Source of the DNA: Planctomycetota bacterium
GTDB taxonomy: Bacteria; Planctomycetota; UBA1135; GCA-002686595
Assembly (NCBI GenBank): GCA_002686945.1
Contig: NYYZ01000011.1
Span: 56,141 to 120,140 of the forward strand
DNA length: 64,000 nt
Reading direction: 5' to 3'
Each line of letters begins with the position of its first letter. Position 1 is the stretch's first letter. The translations under genes were made by a program, and so were the position numbers. A model generated the notes under the pieces. It did no database searches. It saw only the letters and a list, made by a program, of their open reading frames with translations, and was not told where the DNA came from. Positions 55,959 through 64,000 of the stretch are shown one piece after another.

Positions 55959-58900
55959 GTGTGGACTCTGCACTTGATCCTCTTCCTGTCGGTAGCCAGT
56001 GGTACCGGAGCCGAGGGAGACCTGCCCAGCGCTGCCCGGGAGATCCTGGCCCGCAACTGCTATGCCTGTCACGGTCCCGATGAGGCAGCGCGTAAGGCGG
56101 AATTGCGCCTGGACAGGCGCGAGGACCTCATGGCGGGGGGCAAGAGCGGCAGCATCTTGGAGCCCGGCGAAGAGGGACGCAGTCTGCTGGTGCGGCGCAT
56201 CACCGATCCCGTGGAGTCCATGCCTCCCAAGGATTCGGGTCATACACTTGATTCGTCCGAGATCGCGCTCTTGATCGCCTGGGTTGAGGCCGGGGCCCCT
56301 GCTGCACAGCACTGGGCTTTTCAAGGCCCGCAGGCTTCCTCAATCCCTGACACCCTTGCCAGTGACTGGCCCCGATCTGATCTGGACCGCTTCATCCTGG
56401 CACGCCTTGAGGCCGAGGGCCTTGAGCCCGCTGCTAGTGAAGATCCATTTGCCCTGGTGCGTCGCTTGTCATTCGACCTGCGCGGCCTGCCACCTACCTG
56501 GGACGAAGCCGAAGCCTTCGCCGCAAATCCCAGCGACGCGGCCTACGAGAAGCTGGTCAATCAGTATCTGGCAGACCCCGCCTATGGAGAACGCTGGGCG
56601 GCAGTCTGGTTGGACCTGGCACGCTATGCGGATTCCATGGGCCATGGCTCAGATCCCCTGCGCACAATCTGGCCCTATCGTGACTGGGTGATCGAGGCCT
56701 ACAACCAGAACCTGCCCTTTGATCAGTTCAGTATGGAACAACTGGCCGGGGACCTCTTGCCTGAGCCCACCGAGAGTCAGCGTCTGGCCACCGCTTTCCA
56801 TCGCAACACCATGACCAACACAGAGGGGGGTACGGACGACGAGGAGTTTCGCGTGTTGGCGGTCAAGGATAGAACCAACACCACCTTTGCAGTTTGGATG
56901 GGGCTCAGCATGGGCTGCGCCGAGTGCCACAGCCACAAGTTCGATCCCATCAGCCATGAGGACTATTATTCGGCTTTCGCGATCTTCAATCAGACTGCGG
57001 ACCGGGACCAAAGCAACGATGGGCCCCATCTGGAAGTGCTGAGTGGGACGGACCTGGTGCGGGCCGGAGAACTCAAGCGGCGCATCGAGGAGTTGCGGGC
57101 TGAGCAGGCAGCTGCCCGTTCGGAAGAAGCTCTGCTGGTGGATTTCTTCGGGCGTCAGGATGCCCTGGACCAGTCCTGGCGTCCTGTTCTTGCTGTGAGC
57201 GCCCAGGGGGAGCAAGGGACCGAAGGGAGACTCGCGGAGGACGGCTTGCTGTTGCTGACCGGCCCGAATCCTGACCGGGAGCACATTGCTCTGACCTTCA
57301 ACAGTGAGTCCTCCAGAGCCCTGCGCTTGGACGTGGTCAGCGATTCACGCCTGCCCGGTGGCGGCCCTGGACGATCTCCAGGTAATGGCAATTTTGTTCT
57401 CAGTCATCTGAAAGCACGGCTGGTGCCCGAACCCGGTCTGTTGCCGCAGGCCAGGTTCGTGCGACTCGATCTGCCCGGCAAGAACCGGATTCTCTCCCTG
57501 GCCGAGGTGGAGATCATCTCCGGGGGAGTCAACGTGGCGGGGCGCGGGGTTGTGACCCAGTCCAGCGTGGATTACAGCGGCCCCCCGGAGTTGGCAGTGG
57601 ATGGCAATACCAGCGGAGTTTTCAGTGACGGCTCCGTGACTCACACCCGTACGGAAGCCAATCCCTGGTGGCAGGTCCAGTGGCCCACAGATCAGGTCAT
57701 AGAGGAGGTCATCATCCATAACCGCACGGACGCAGCCCTGGAGGTTCGCCTGGAAGGTGTGCTGGTGAGTTTCTTGGACGGCGATGGCCAGATCATCTGG
57801 CGAACGGGTCTTGAGGGCGTGCCCACCCCAGCGCTTGGTTTCCAACCCGGCCGAGATCCCCTGCTCGTTCCCATCCAATCAGCCAGCGCCAGTTTCTCCC
57901 AAGTCGATTGGGGCGTAGAAAATGCCATCGATCTGCGTACGGATGGGGGATCCGGTTGGGGAATTGCGCCCCGACAGGGGAGCAGTCAGCGGGCTCTGTT
58001 CGCCCTTGGCTTTCTGGCTCCGGCGGGGGAGTGGACCTTGGAATTGTGGCAGGACTATGGCAGCCAGCACACCATCGGCGCGCTGCGATTGGCTACCAGC
58101 GCTGCTTCGGGACCGATGATTGCCTTGGAATCTTCCTTGCGCAAGATCTATCAAGCTACTGATCAGGGCCTGAGCCTGGAGGATCGTTCCCGCTTCGTAG
58201 CTCAGGCCCGGGCCACAGACCCCGAACTGCAGGTCTTTCAAGAGCAGATTGATGCTCTTCAGATGGAACTCGGCGCTCTGCCTCGCATCAAGACCCCAAC
58301 CATGGTGGCGCTTGCCTCGGACAAGCAGCGCGAAACCCACGTGCTGCTCAAGGGGAACTTTCTTTCGCCAGCGAAACAAGTTCTCGCAGCGATGCCCGCT
58401 GCATTTGTGCAGGAGACTTCCAGCCCAGAGCCCACTCGCCTGGACCTGGCCCGCTGGCTCTGTTCTCCAGACAATCCTCTTACTGCTCGCGTGCAGGTAA
58501 ATCGCCTTTGGGCGCGTCTGTTCGGCGTGGGCCTGGTGCGCACAGAAGAGGACTTCGGTCATCAGGGCAGCGCCCCAAGTCACCCGGCCCTCCTGGATTG
58601 GCTGGCCCTTGAGTTTGTTGCCTCTGGTTGGGATCAGAAGGCCCTGCTGCGTACTCTGGTGTTGAGCGCAACCTACCGGCAGGATGCCCTGCAGGACGCG
58701 CACAAGTCTGATCTCGATCCGGACAACCGCCTGCTTTCCCGCGGACCGCGCGTGCGGCTCGAAGCGGAGATGGTGCGCGATCAGGCCCTGGCCTTGAGCG
58801 GCTTGCTGACCCGCAAGCAGGGGGGCAGAAGCGTCTTTCCTCCCCAGCCCCCGGGTCTTTGGCAGGCGGCCTTCAATGGCCAGCGGGACTGGAAGACCGA

Positions 58901-59381
58901 CAGGGATGACAACCGCTTCAGACGTGGCGTGTATGTTTTCCTGCGGCGCACGACACCCTATCCCATGCTTGAGATCTTTGATGCAACCTCACGAGAAAGT
59001 TGCACCATTCGCCGCATTCCTACAAACACGCCCCTGCAGGCTCTTGTGACTCTCAACGACCCGGTCTTTCACGAGGCAGCCGTGGCCCTTGGCCGGCGGA
59101 TTGTAGAAGAGGGTGGGGTGGGCTTCGCCGAGCGTGCGGCATACGCCTTGAGCATGATTCGCCTTCGTCCGCCTGATCCTGAGCGTGTTGAGATCGTGCA
59201 ACAACTGGCTGAGGTTGAAGAGCAACGCTTTGGGGAGGATCCCGTGCAGGCCTTGAGCTTTGCCGCGCCCAAGGACTCTCCCCTGGGGGGATTGCCCGAG
59301 GGTGCCGTTCCAGCGGAATACGCTGCCTGGACCTTGGTGGCCGGAGTCCTGTTGAATCTGGATGAGGTGCTGGTCAAATGA
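55959..59381 (+). CDS. planctomycete PSCyt1/DUF1549/DUF1553 protein with an inserted F5/8 type C-like domain
   Basis: The protein has about 1140 residues. GTG 55959 has GAGGG just upstream and opens a signal peptide (MWTLHLILFLSVASGTGA); 55935 is a longer alternative. A cytochrome-like domain with CYACH (34-38) comes first, then PSCyt2/DUF1549 (DLDRFILARLEAEGL, RRLSFDLRGLPPT, GCAECHSHKFDPI with a second heme-like CAECH). About residues 480-620 form a discoidin-like domain (RFVRLDLPGKNRILSLAEVE, TRTEANPWWQVQW). The end is PSD1/DUF1553 (RVQVNRLWARLFGVGLVRTEEDFG, RLEAEMVRDQALALSGLL, CTIRRIPTNTPLQALVTLND). These paired proteins are linked to polysaccharide breakdown in Planctomycetes; the biochemical role is unknown. 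DUF1501 follows with an ATGA overlap. Confidence 0.92.
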   Translation: MWTLHLILFLSVASGTGAEGDLPSAAREILARNCYACHGPDEAARKAELRLDRREDLMAGGKSGSILEPGEEGRSLLVRRITDPVESMPPKDSGHTLDSSEIALLIAWVEAGAPAAQHWAFQGPQASSIPDTLASDWPRSDLDRFILARLEAEGLEPAASEDPFALVRRLSFDLRGLPPTWDEAEAFAANPSDAAYEKLVNQYLADPAYGERWAAVWLDLARYADSMGHGSDPLRTIWPYRDWVIEAYNQNLPFDQFSMEQLAGDLLPEPTESQRLATAFHRNTMTNTEGGTDDEEFRVLAVKDRTNTTFAVWMGLSMGCAECHSHKFDPISHEDYYSAFAIFNQTADRDQSNDGPHLEVLSGTDLVRAGELKRRIEELRAEQAAARSEEALLVDFFGRQDALDQSWRPVLAVSAQGEQGTEGRLAEDGLLLLTGPNPDREHIALTFNSESSRALRLDVVSDSRLPGGGPGRSPGNGNFVLSHLKARLVPEPGLLPQARFVRLDLPGKNRILSLAEVEIISGGVNVAGRGVVTQSSVDYSGPPELAVDGNTSGVFSDGSVTHTRTEANPWWQVQWPTDQVIEEVIIHNRTDAALEVRLEGVLVSFLDGDGQIIWRTGLEGVPTPALGFQPGRDPLLVPIQSASASFSQVDWGVENAIDLRTDGGSGWGIAPRQGSSQRALFALGFLAPAGEWTLELWQDYGSQHTIGALRLATSAASGPMIALESSLRKIYQATDQGLSLEDRSRFVAQARATDPELQVFQEQIDALQMELGALPRIKTPTMVALASDKQRETHVLLKGNFLSPAKQVLAAMPAAFVQETSSPEPTRLDLARWLCSPDNPLTARVQVNRLWARLFGVGLVRTEEDFGHQGSAPSHPALLDWLALEFVASGWDQKALLRTLVLSATYRQDALQDAHKSDLDPDNRLLSRGPRVRLEAEMVRDQALALSGLLTRKQGGRSVFPPQPPGLWQAAFNGQRDWKTDRDDNRFRRGVYVFLRRTTPYPMLEIFDATSRESCTIRRIPTNTPLQALVTLNDPVFHEAAVALGRRIVEEGGVGFAERAAYALSMIRLRPPDPERVEIVQQLAEVEEQRFGEDPVQALSFAAPKDSPLGGLPEGAVPAEYAAWTLVAGVLLNLDEVLVK

Positions 59382-60760
59382 GCGCATCCATGCATCCCTC
59401 CCGGCGCAACCTCCTGGTTGCCGGCGGTGCCAGTCTGGCTGCGCGCGCACTCGGTCAGGGTCCCACGAGTGCACCTCGGGCAAAGCGCGTGATCTGGTTG
59501 CAAATGGCTGGTGGGCCGCCGCAGCTTGACATGTTCGATATCAAGCCAACTCTCAACCGGCTGCACGGAACCCTCTGTCCCCAGGAATTTGTTGAGGGTA
59601 AACGGTTGGCTTTCATCAAGGGGCGCCCGACCTTGCTCGGTTCTCCATGGCGTAGCTACCAGGTGCCCAGCACGGGCTGGACCGTCAGTGAGCACCTGCC
59701 TCACTTCGCTTCAATTGCCGAGCACACCACCCTGGTGCGTTCCATGCATACGGATCAGTTCAACCACGCCCCTGCTGACCTGATGATGTTCACGGGCAAT
59801 GCCCAGCCCGGTGCGGCATCCATGGGTGCTTGGGCCAGTCGGGAACTGGGCAGTTTGAACCCCAATCTGCCGAATTACTGCGTGCTGATATCTGGAGGCA
59901 GTGATCCCACGGGAGGCAAGAGCACCTGGGGTGCGGGGTTCTTGCCAAGCCAGCACCAGGGAGTGCGTTTGCGTAGCACGGGCGAGCCGATTCTCTATGT
60001 GCAGGATCCCGCCGGGCTTTCCCGCCCCGGTCGGCGGGCGGGGCTCGACGCCCTCTACCGATTGAACCGCATGACTTGGAAACAGAGCGCTGATCCAAAT
60101 GTGCGCAGCCGTATGGAGCAGTACGAGTTGGCCTGGCGCATGCAGAGTAGTGTGCCCCAGGTGGCCGACCTCGAGAGTGAACCAGCGCATGTGCTCAAGG
60201 ACTACGGCGTGACTCCGGGCAGGGCTTCGTTTGGTTCCAACTGTCTTTTGGCTCGGCGGCTGGTGGAGTCCGGTGTGCGTTGGGTGCAGCTTTTTGATTG
60301 GGGCTGGGATTTGCACGGCACGAGCACAGGCGATGATCTGGTGGATTCCTTCCCCAAGAAGTGTCTTGCTGTGGACCGGCCCATCGCAGCCCTGGTGCGT
60401 GATCTGCATCGCCGGGGTTTGCTCGAGGATACTCTGGTGGTCTGGGGTGGAGAATTCGGCCGCACGCCAATGAATGAGGCCCGTTCTGGTTCCACACGCC
60501 TGGGCCGTGACCACCACGGGGGTTGTTTCAGCATGTGGTTCGCCGGAGCTGGCGTGCGTAAAGGAGAGGTGCTCGGCGCCACGGACGAACTGGGCTACAG
60601 CATCGTGCATGATCCTGTCAGCGTGCGTGACTTGCAGGCCACACTCCTTTGGTCCCTGGGCATTGATCCCTACTCAACCAGCGTGCGGCATCTGGGTTTG
60701 AACAGACGCTTGATCGGCCCTACTGACGAGGGCCGTATCATGCACCACTGGTTTGGATGA
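59378..60760 (+). CDS. DUF1501 secreted protein (sulfatase-superfamily related)
   Basis: The protein has 460 residues. The N-terminus SRRNLLVAGGASLAARALG is a Tat-type signal with a twin Arg. The core reads RVIWLQMAGGPPQLDMFDIKP, HTDQFNHAPADLMMFTGN, GASFGSNCLLARRLVESGVRWVQL and TLVVWGGEFGRTPMNE, then DHHGGCFSMWFAGAGV. The GGEFGRTP and His-rich segment match DUF1501 proteins, which share the alkaline phosphatase/sulfatase superfamily fold. It always accompanies DUF1549/DUF1553 proteins in planctomycetes, and here overlaps that gene by four bases. Substrate and reaction are not established. Confidence 0.93.
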   Translation: MSASMHPSRRNLLVAGGASLAARALGQGPTSAPRAKRVIWLQMAGGPPQLDMFDIKPTLNRLHGTLCPQEFVEGKRLAFIKGRPTLLGSPWRSYQVPSTGWTVSEHLPHFASIAEHTTLVRSMHTDQFNHAPADLMMFTGNAQPGAASMGAWASRELGSLNPNLPNYCVLISGGSDPTGGKSTWGAGFLPSQHQGVRLRSTGEPILYVQDPAGLSRPGRRAGLDALYRLNRMTWKQSADPNVRSRMEQYELAWRMQSSVPQVADLESEPAHVLKDYGVTPGRASFGSNCLLARRLVESGVRWVQLFDWGWDLHGTSTGDDLVDSFPKKCLAVDRPIAALVRDLHRRGLLEDTLVVWGGEFGRTPMNEARSGSTRLGRDHHGGCFSMWFAGAGVRKGEVLGATDELGYSIVHDPVSVRDLQATLLWSLGIDPYSTSVRHLGLNRRLIGPTDEGRIMHHWFG

Positions 60761-60767
60761 ATTGTTC

Positions 60768-61874
60768 ATGACTCGTACCAACTGGATGACCCCCGAGTGG
60801 GAAGGTGTCCCCTTCTTGATGCGCCGCGAAGTCGAGGACTTTGAGGTCCACGAGGTGCCCGCCTATCCTCCCAGTGGCGAGGGTGGGCACATCTTTGTGA
60901 CCATTCAAAAGCGTGGGCTCGACACTTCGCGGGCAAAGCGTGTCCTGGCCAAGCACTTTGGTCTCGATCCACGCTCGATCGGGCACGCGGGACAAAAGGA
61001 CGCCCGTGCGGTGACGCGTCAGTGTCTGTCCCTTGAGGGGGTTTCGGTGGAGGACGCCCTGGCCTTTGAACATCCCCGCGTGCAAATTCTCGATGCTGCG
61101 CTGCACGGTCACAAGTTGCGCCGGGGGCACCTGGCGGGGAATCGCTTTCGGATTCTGCTGCGTGACCTGCCCAAGGGCAGCATGCCCGCGGTGCAAGGGG
61201 TCTTGGATCTCTTGCAGCAACGGGGGGTGCCCAATCGCTACATGGCCCAGCGCTTTGGGGTTCGCGGGGACAACGCTGATCTTGGGCGAATGTTGGTGCT
61301 AGGGGATACCAGCGGTGCGCGGGAGGCGGCCCGAGCCCAGGGACACAGCCACTGGCCCAATGCCCTGCGGAAGCTGATGGTGGGGGCCTGGCAGGCCCAG
61401 ATTTTCAATCGGGTACTCGATGCGCGCATGGCTTGGGAGGGGGGGCTCGAGACGGTTTGTCCTGGAGATCTGGCGATTCGGCACGAGAGTGGCGGGATTT
61501 TCTTGGTGCAAGACGAGGCTGATGCTCAGCGTGCACGGGCCTTGGAGATCAGTGCCAGCGGTCCCCTGCCCGGCTGCCGGGCGCGTTTGCCGGAGGGGCC
61601 CGTTCTGGAATTGGAGCAGAGACTCCTGAGCGAGGACGGGGTCTGCCAGGAAGACCTCACCCGCAAGGGTCCGCTCTTGTCTCGTCTTGGAGCACGGCGG
61701 CCCCTGCGGGCGTTGCTTACGGAGATCAGTCTGGAAGAGACTACTGAGGGGCTGCTGCTCGCCTTTCGGTTGCCTGCGGGCAGCTTTGCCACGGCGGTCA
61801 TCGACGAAATAGGCAAGGGGAGGGGTGCAGGATGGGGTCTCTCGGCCACGGCTTCCCAAGGGGAAGTGCAGTAG
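60768..61874 (+). CDS. truD: tRNA pseudouridine(13) synthase TruD
   Basis: The protein has 368 residues. It isomerises uridine 13 in tRNA-Glu. FLMRREVEDFEVHEVPAYPPSGEGGHIF is the family N-terminus; GHAGQKDARAVTRQ holds the catalytic Asp78; GNRFRILLRDL and PNRYMAQRFG are the other TruD signatures. The start is ATG 60768; a TTG at 60753 would overlap the DUF1501 stop. Length is near the usual 350. It may be carried on the DUF1501 transcript. Confidence 0.93.
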   Translation: MTRTNWMTPEWEGVPFLMRREVEDFEVHEVPAYPPSGEGGHIFVTIQKRGLDTSRAKRVLAKHFGLDPRSIGHAGQKDARAVTRQCLSLEGVSVEDALAFEHPRVQILDAALHGHKLRRGHLAGNRFRILLRDLPKGSMPAVQGVLDLLQQRGVPNRYMAQRFGVRGDNADLGRMLVLGDTSGAREAARAQGHSHWPNALRKLMVGAWQAQIFNRVLDARMAWEGGLETVCPGDLAIRHESGGIFLVQDEADAQRARALEISASGPLPGCRARLPEGPVLELEQRLLSEDGVCQEDLTRKGPLLSRLGARRPLRALLTEISLEETTEGLLLAFRLPAGSFATAVIDEIGKGRGAGWGLSATASQGEVQ

Positions 61875-61905
61875 GGGCAGTTTTCCTGCCGATGAAAAAG
61901 GGTCC

Positions 61906-62415
61906 ATGCAGCCCTATTCCGCCGATTCCGCTCATCTCCCCGACAGCCCGGGTGCTTTTACCGAAGGCGCGGGAACTGCTGATGACTCTAGGCGCGGTGA
62001 CTCAGAGCGCGGCCCGGATCGACGCAGGGCGCCTACCCCGCGTTTCTCCTTTTACGCATTGCTTGGGGGTCGACGGTCAGAGGTGCGACGCGAAGGCGAG
62101 CGTGAGGGGTCCTTTGTGGATCGCTACCGCCGGGGAGTCGTGCTGCTCATCGCCTGGACTGCCCTGATGAACGTCGGAGACAGTGTTTTTACTCTGATCC
62201 ATCTGCAGTCCGGAGGCATCGAGCTCAATCCCGTGGCGGATTACCTCTTGCAGACCGGGCGTGTGGGATTTGTGCTGACCAAGGCCTTTTTCATCACCCT
62301 TGCTTTGCTGGTGCTGGTCTTGCACAAGAACTTCGGTCTTGCTCGCTGGGGCCTCTTGGTGGCTGCGGGGACCTACACATTGCTGAATGTCTACCACGTG
62401 AGCCTGTTTTTCTGA
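61906..62415 (+). CDS. DUF5658 membrane protein
   Basis: The protein has 169 residues. ATG 61906 has AAGGG five bases upstream; the frame also opens at 61825 inside truD. After an Arg/Asp/Pro-rich cytoplasmic N-terminus of about 75 residues come three membrane helices (VVLLIAWTALMNVGDSVFTL, VGFVLTKAFFITLALLVLVL, WGLLVAAGTYTLLNVYHVSL). NVGDSVFTLIHLQSGGIELNPVADY matches the DUF5658 signature (Asp in the first helix, then ELNP). Function unknown. It lies between truD and the epimerase. Confidence 0.85.
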   Translation: MQPYSADSAHLPDSPGAFTEGAGTADDSRRGDSERGPDRRRAPTPRFSFYALLGGRRSEVRREGEREGSFVDRYRRGVVLLIAWTALMNVGDSVFTLIHLQSGGIELNPVADYLLQTGRVGFVLTKAFFITLALLVLVLHKNFGLARWGLLVAAGTYTLLNVYHVSLFF

Positions 62416-62434
62416 TCGTTGTCAGGCGTGCTTC

Positions 62435-62452
62435 GGACCCTTGAGGGGGTCC
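62435..62452 (+). terminator. short hairpin after the DUF5658 gene
   Basis: GGACCC (62435-62440), loop TTGAGG and GGGTCC (62447-62452) form a 6-bp stem 20 bases after the stop. There is no T-run, so it is weak evidence of termination. Confidence 0.35.
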
Positions 62453-62490
62453 ATAGAGAGGCCGATGGAGAATCCGGTGGGCCGTGGCGC

Positions 62491-62496
62491 TAGGAT
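62491..62496 (+). promoter_or_regulatory. putative -10 element before the epimerase
   Basis: TAGGAT lies 70 bases before GTG 62566. No clear -35. Confidence 0.2.
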
Positions 62497-62565
62497 AGGT
62501 TCCCTGGGCTGACCCCCGGCATCGGCCGGTCGGGAAGAAAGCCCTTCCCTCAGCGTCTGACTTCC

Positions 62566-63615
62566 GTGCACGAGACCCCATCGATTCTGATCCCCGGCGG
62601 TGCTGGCTTCATCGGCCGGGAGTGTGCACGGGACTTGCTGGCCCGCGGGTTGCGCGTGGTGGTGATCGACGATCTTTCCGCAGGAGATGAGCGAGAACTG
62701 GCTCGCATTGCCCCAGGGGCGGAATTCTTGCGTTTTGATCTCAGGGACCAGAGTGAACTGACCAGGGTGTTGCTTGACGCAGGGCCCTTCCACACGGTTC
62801 TGCATCTGGCCGGTCGGGTGGGTGTCTCAAGAGTCTTGCAGGACCCGCGCGGTTGCCGCTTACTGACCCGTGACCTGGCGCAGTCCCTTGCGGGCGCCCT
62901 CAGGAATCTGCCTCGCGCACGGCAACCGCGACTGCTGGCCGCTTCTACCAGCGAGGTCTATTTGGATTCTCCCGGGCCTTTGGATGAGAACGCGCCCCTG
63001 CGGTCTCAGGCGGGTCAAGGCCGTTGGGCCTATGCGGGCTCCCGGGTGGAGGCGGAGGGACTGTTCGATCGTGCGGATCTGGCGGATCGTGAGGGCCGCG
63101 GGCCGATCCATCTGCGCTTTTTCAACGTGACCGGTCCAGGTCACGATCCCGCCGTGGGAATGGTCCTGCCGCGTTTCATACAGGCGGCTCAGGCTGGTCG
63201 GCTTCTGCCCGTCCATGGGGATGGCATGCAAGAGCGCACCTTTGCCCATGTGCGGGATATCGCAAGGGACCTGGGGGACTTGGTCGAGATGTGCAACGCT
63301 CCGGCGGGGCCCTTGAATCTTGGTGGAGTGGCGCACACTACGGTGTTGGGTCTGGCCCAGATGGTGCTGATGGAAGCCGGGCGCTCTGTGGGGGACATCG
63401 AGTGCTTGGATCCACGTGACATACATCCGTCTTTCGAAGAGGTGCGCCATCGGGCGCCCCAGTTGAATCGGGCGCTGCACCTGGGCCTGGCCCGGTCGCA
63501 CTGCAGTCTCTCCCAGTTGGTCGAAGAGATGTTCGCCTCTGCAGTTGACGATTCCGCTGCTGCCGATCCATCCAGCCCCCGTCCCTCCCCTTTGTGCGCA
63601 TTGCCCGCGTCCTGA
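62566..63615 (+). CDS. NAD-dependent epimerase/dehydratase with an altered catalytic motif
   Basis: The protein has 349 residues from GTG 62566. ILIPGGAGFIGRE (GGAGFIG at 11-17) binds the dinucleotide. LLAASTSEVYLDSPGPLDENAPL resembles UDP-glucuronate decarboxylases and dTDP-glucose dehydratases. The catalytic motif reads YAGSR (Tyr156 to Arg160), where YxxxK is expected, so the usual Lys is replaced by Arg. FFNVTGPGHDPAVGMVLPRFIQAAQAGRLLPVHGDG and LNLGG are otherwise family-typical. The C-terminus ends in a Pro/Ser tail that overlaps the next GT4 gene by 22 bases. Sugar-nucleotide conversion for glycan synthesis is inferred; activity may be altered. Confidence 0.85.
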   Translation: MHETPSILIPGGAGFIGRECARDLLARGLRVVVIDDLSAGDERELARIAPGAEFLRFDLRDQSELTRVLLDAGPFHTVLHLAGRVGVSRVLQDPRGCRLLTRDLAQSLAGALRNLPRARQPRLLAASTSEVYLDSPGPLDENAPLRSQAGQGRWAYAGSRVEAEGLFDRADLADREGRGPIHLRFFNVTGPGHDPAVGMVLPRFIQAAQAGRLLPVHGDGMQERTFAHVRDIARDLGDLVEMCNAPAGPLNLGGVAHTTVLGLAQMVLMEAGRSVGDIECLDPRDIHPSFEEVRHRAPQLNRALHLGLARSHCSLSQLVEEMFASAVDDSAAADPSSPRPSPLCALPAS

Positions 63616-64000
63616 CCCGTCTGAACCTGGGAGGGCCTGCGCGCCAGACCCTGGCCAGTGACCCCCTGCTCTGCGCTCGGGGCCACAGCGTGCGGGTCTT
63701 CTGCGGGCAGCCTGAAGCCGGCGAGGGCAATCTGGTGGACCTGTTGCGCGTCAAGGGAATTGATGTGCAAGAGATTCCCGGACTGCGCAGACGGCCCAGT
63801 CCCTGGGGGGATTTTTGGGCGGGACGCGCTCTGCGCAGGGCCTTGCGGGAGTTCCAACCAGATCTCGTTCACACCCACGCCTCGAAAGCCGGCTGGCTTG
63901 GAAGGCGTGCGGCTTGGGCCTTGGGTCTGCCCACGGTGCATACTTTTCATGGTCATGTGCTGGAGGGCTACTTCTCCGATCCGGTCTCACGCTTGCTGGT
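63594..64000 (+). CDS. GT4 glycosyltransferase, 3' end missing
   Basis: The gene starts at GTG 63594 inside the epimerase tail and runs off the window after about 135 codons. The translation MRIARVLTRLNLGGPARQTL, then ARGHSVRVFCGQPEAGEGNL, LVHTHASKAGWLGRRAAWAL and PTVHTFHGHVLEGYFS is the N-terminal domain of a GT-B fold GT4 enzyme of the kind found in exopolysaccharide clusters. The PDLVHTHASKAG block closely parallels the GT4 at 53653. It indicates that the glycan cluster continues to the right of the window. Confidence 0.88.
   Translation, partial: MRIARVLTRLNLGGPARQTLASDPLLCARGHSVRVFCGQPEAGEGNLVDLLRVKGIDVQEIPGLRRRPSPWGDFWAGRALRRALREFQPDLVHTHASKAGWLGRRAAWALGLPTVHTFHGHVLEGYFSDPVSRLL

Overview
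The window is GC-rich chromosomal DNA that I assign to the Planctomycetota. The strongest evidence is lineage-typical protein architecture: a PSCyt1/DUF1549/DUF1553 protein followed by a DUF1501 protein (55959-60760), a secreted multiheme PA14 cytochrome (45858-48728), a metalloprotease with a C-terminal module I associate with planctomycete secreted proteins, a DUF5658 protein and an FG-GAP lipoprotein. No rRNA, tRNA, CRISPR array, insertion sequence or prophage was seen. Nearly all of the window is coding. Many neighbouring genes overlap by 1-8 bases and use GTG or TTG starts.

Layout. 1-7657: the edge of an ABC-transporter binding lipoprotein, a class I aminotransferase coupled to a threonine aldolase, a phosphomannomutase/phosphoglucomutase, a secreted repeat protein and an arginase. 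7675-11881: a compact glycan-export module made of a Wzm-type permease with a Calx-beta-like domain inserted in a periplasmic loop, a Wzt ATPase with a C-terminal carbohydrate-binding domain, and a methyltransferase fused to a very long coiled coil. 12002-20164: an FG-GAP lipoprotein, an SLC13-type transporter, a McsB-like arginine kinase, a NamZ (DUF1343) lipoprotein, a CBS protein and a helical-repeat lipoprotein. 20253-22290: an NFACT/RqcH homologue overlapping ndk. 22903-30754: a complete F1Fo ATP synthase operon with two small accessory membrane proteins, followed by aspS.

32716-40648 is a translation block (infC, rpmI, rplT, pheS, pheT) whose usual infC-rpmI linkage is interrupted by a 2.5-kb secreted metzincin gene. 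40773-43762 holds a B12-binding radical SAM protein, a structured non-coding stretch, a small minus-strand gene with its own terminator and a methyltransferase. 43900-50209 couples acetyl-CoA synthetase to a pentaheme PA14 cytochrome and a beta-propeller protein. 50268-55907 and 62566-64000 are envelope or exopolysaccharide genes (two SDR epimerases, a polyprenyl-phosphate sugar transferase, three GT4 glycosyltransferases). They are separated by the PSCyt/DUF1501 pair, truD and a DUF5658 membrane protein.

The most notable candidate system is 7675-11881. It could export a polysaccharide, recognise its modified end, set its length with a methyltransferase plus coiled-coil ruler (as WbdD does for O9a antigen), and present an extra beta-sandwich on the periplasmic side of the channel. 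All functional statements come from reading motifs by eye; no database search was run.
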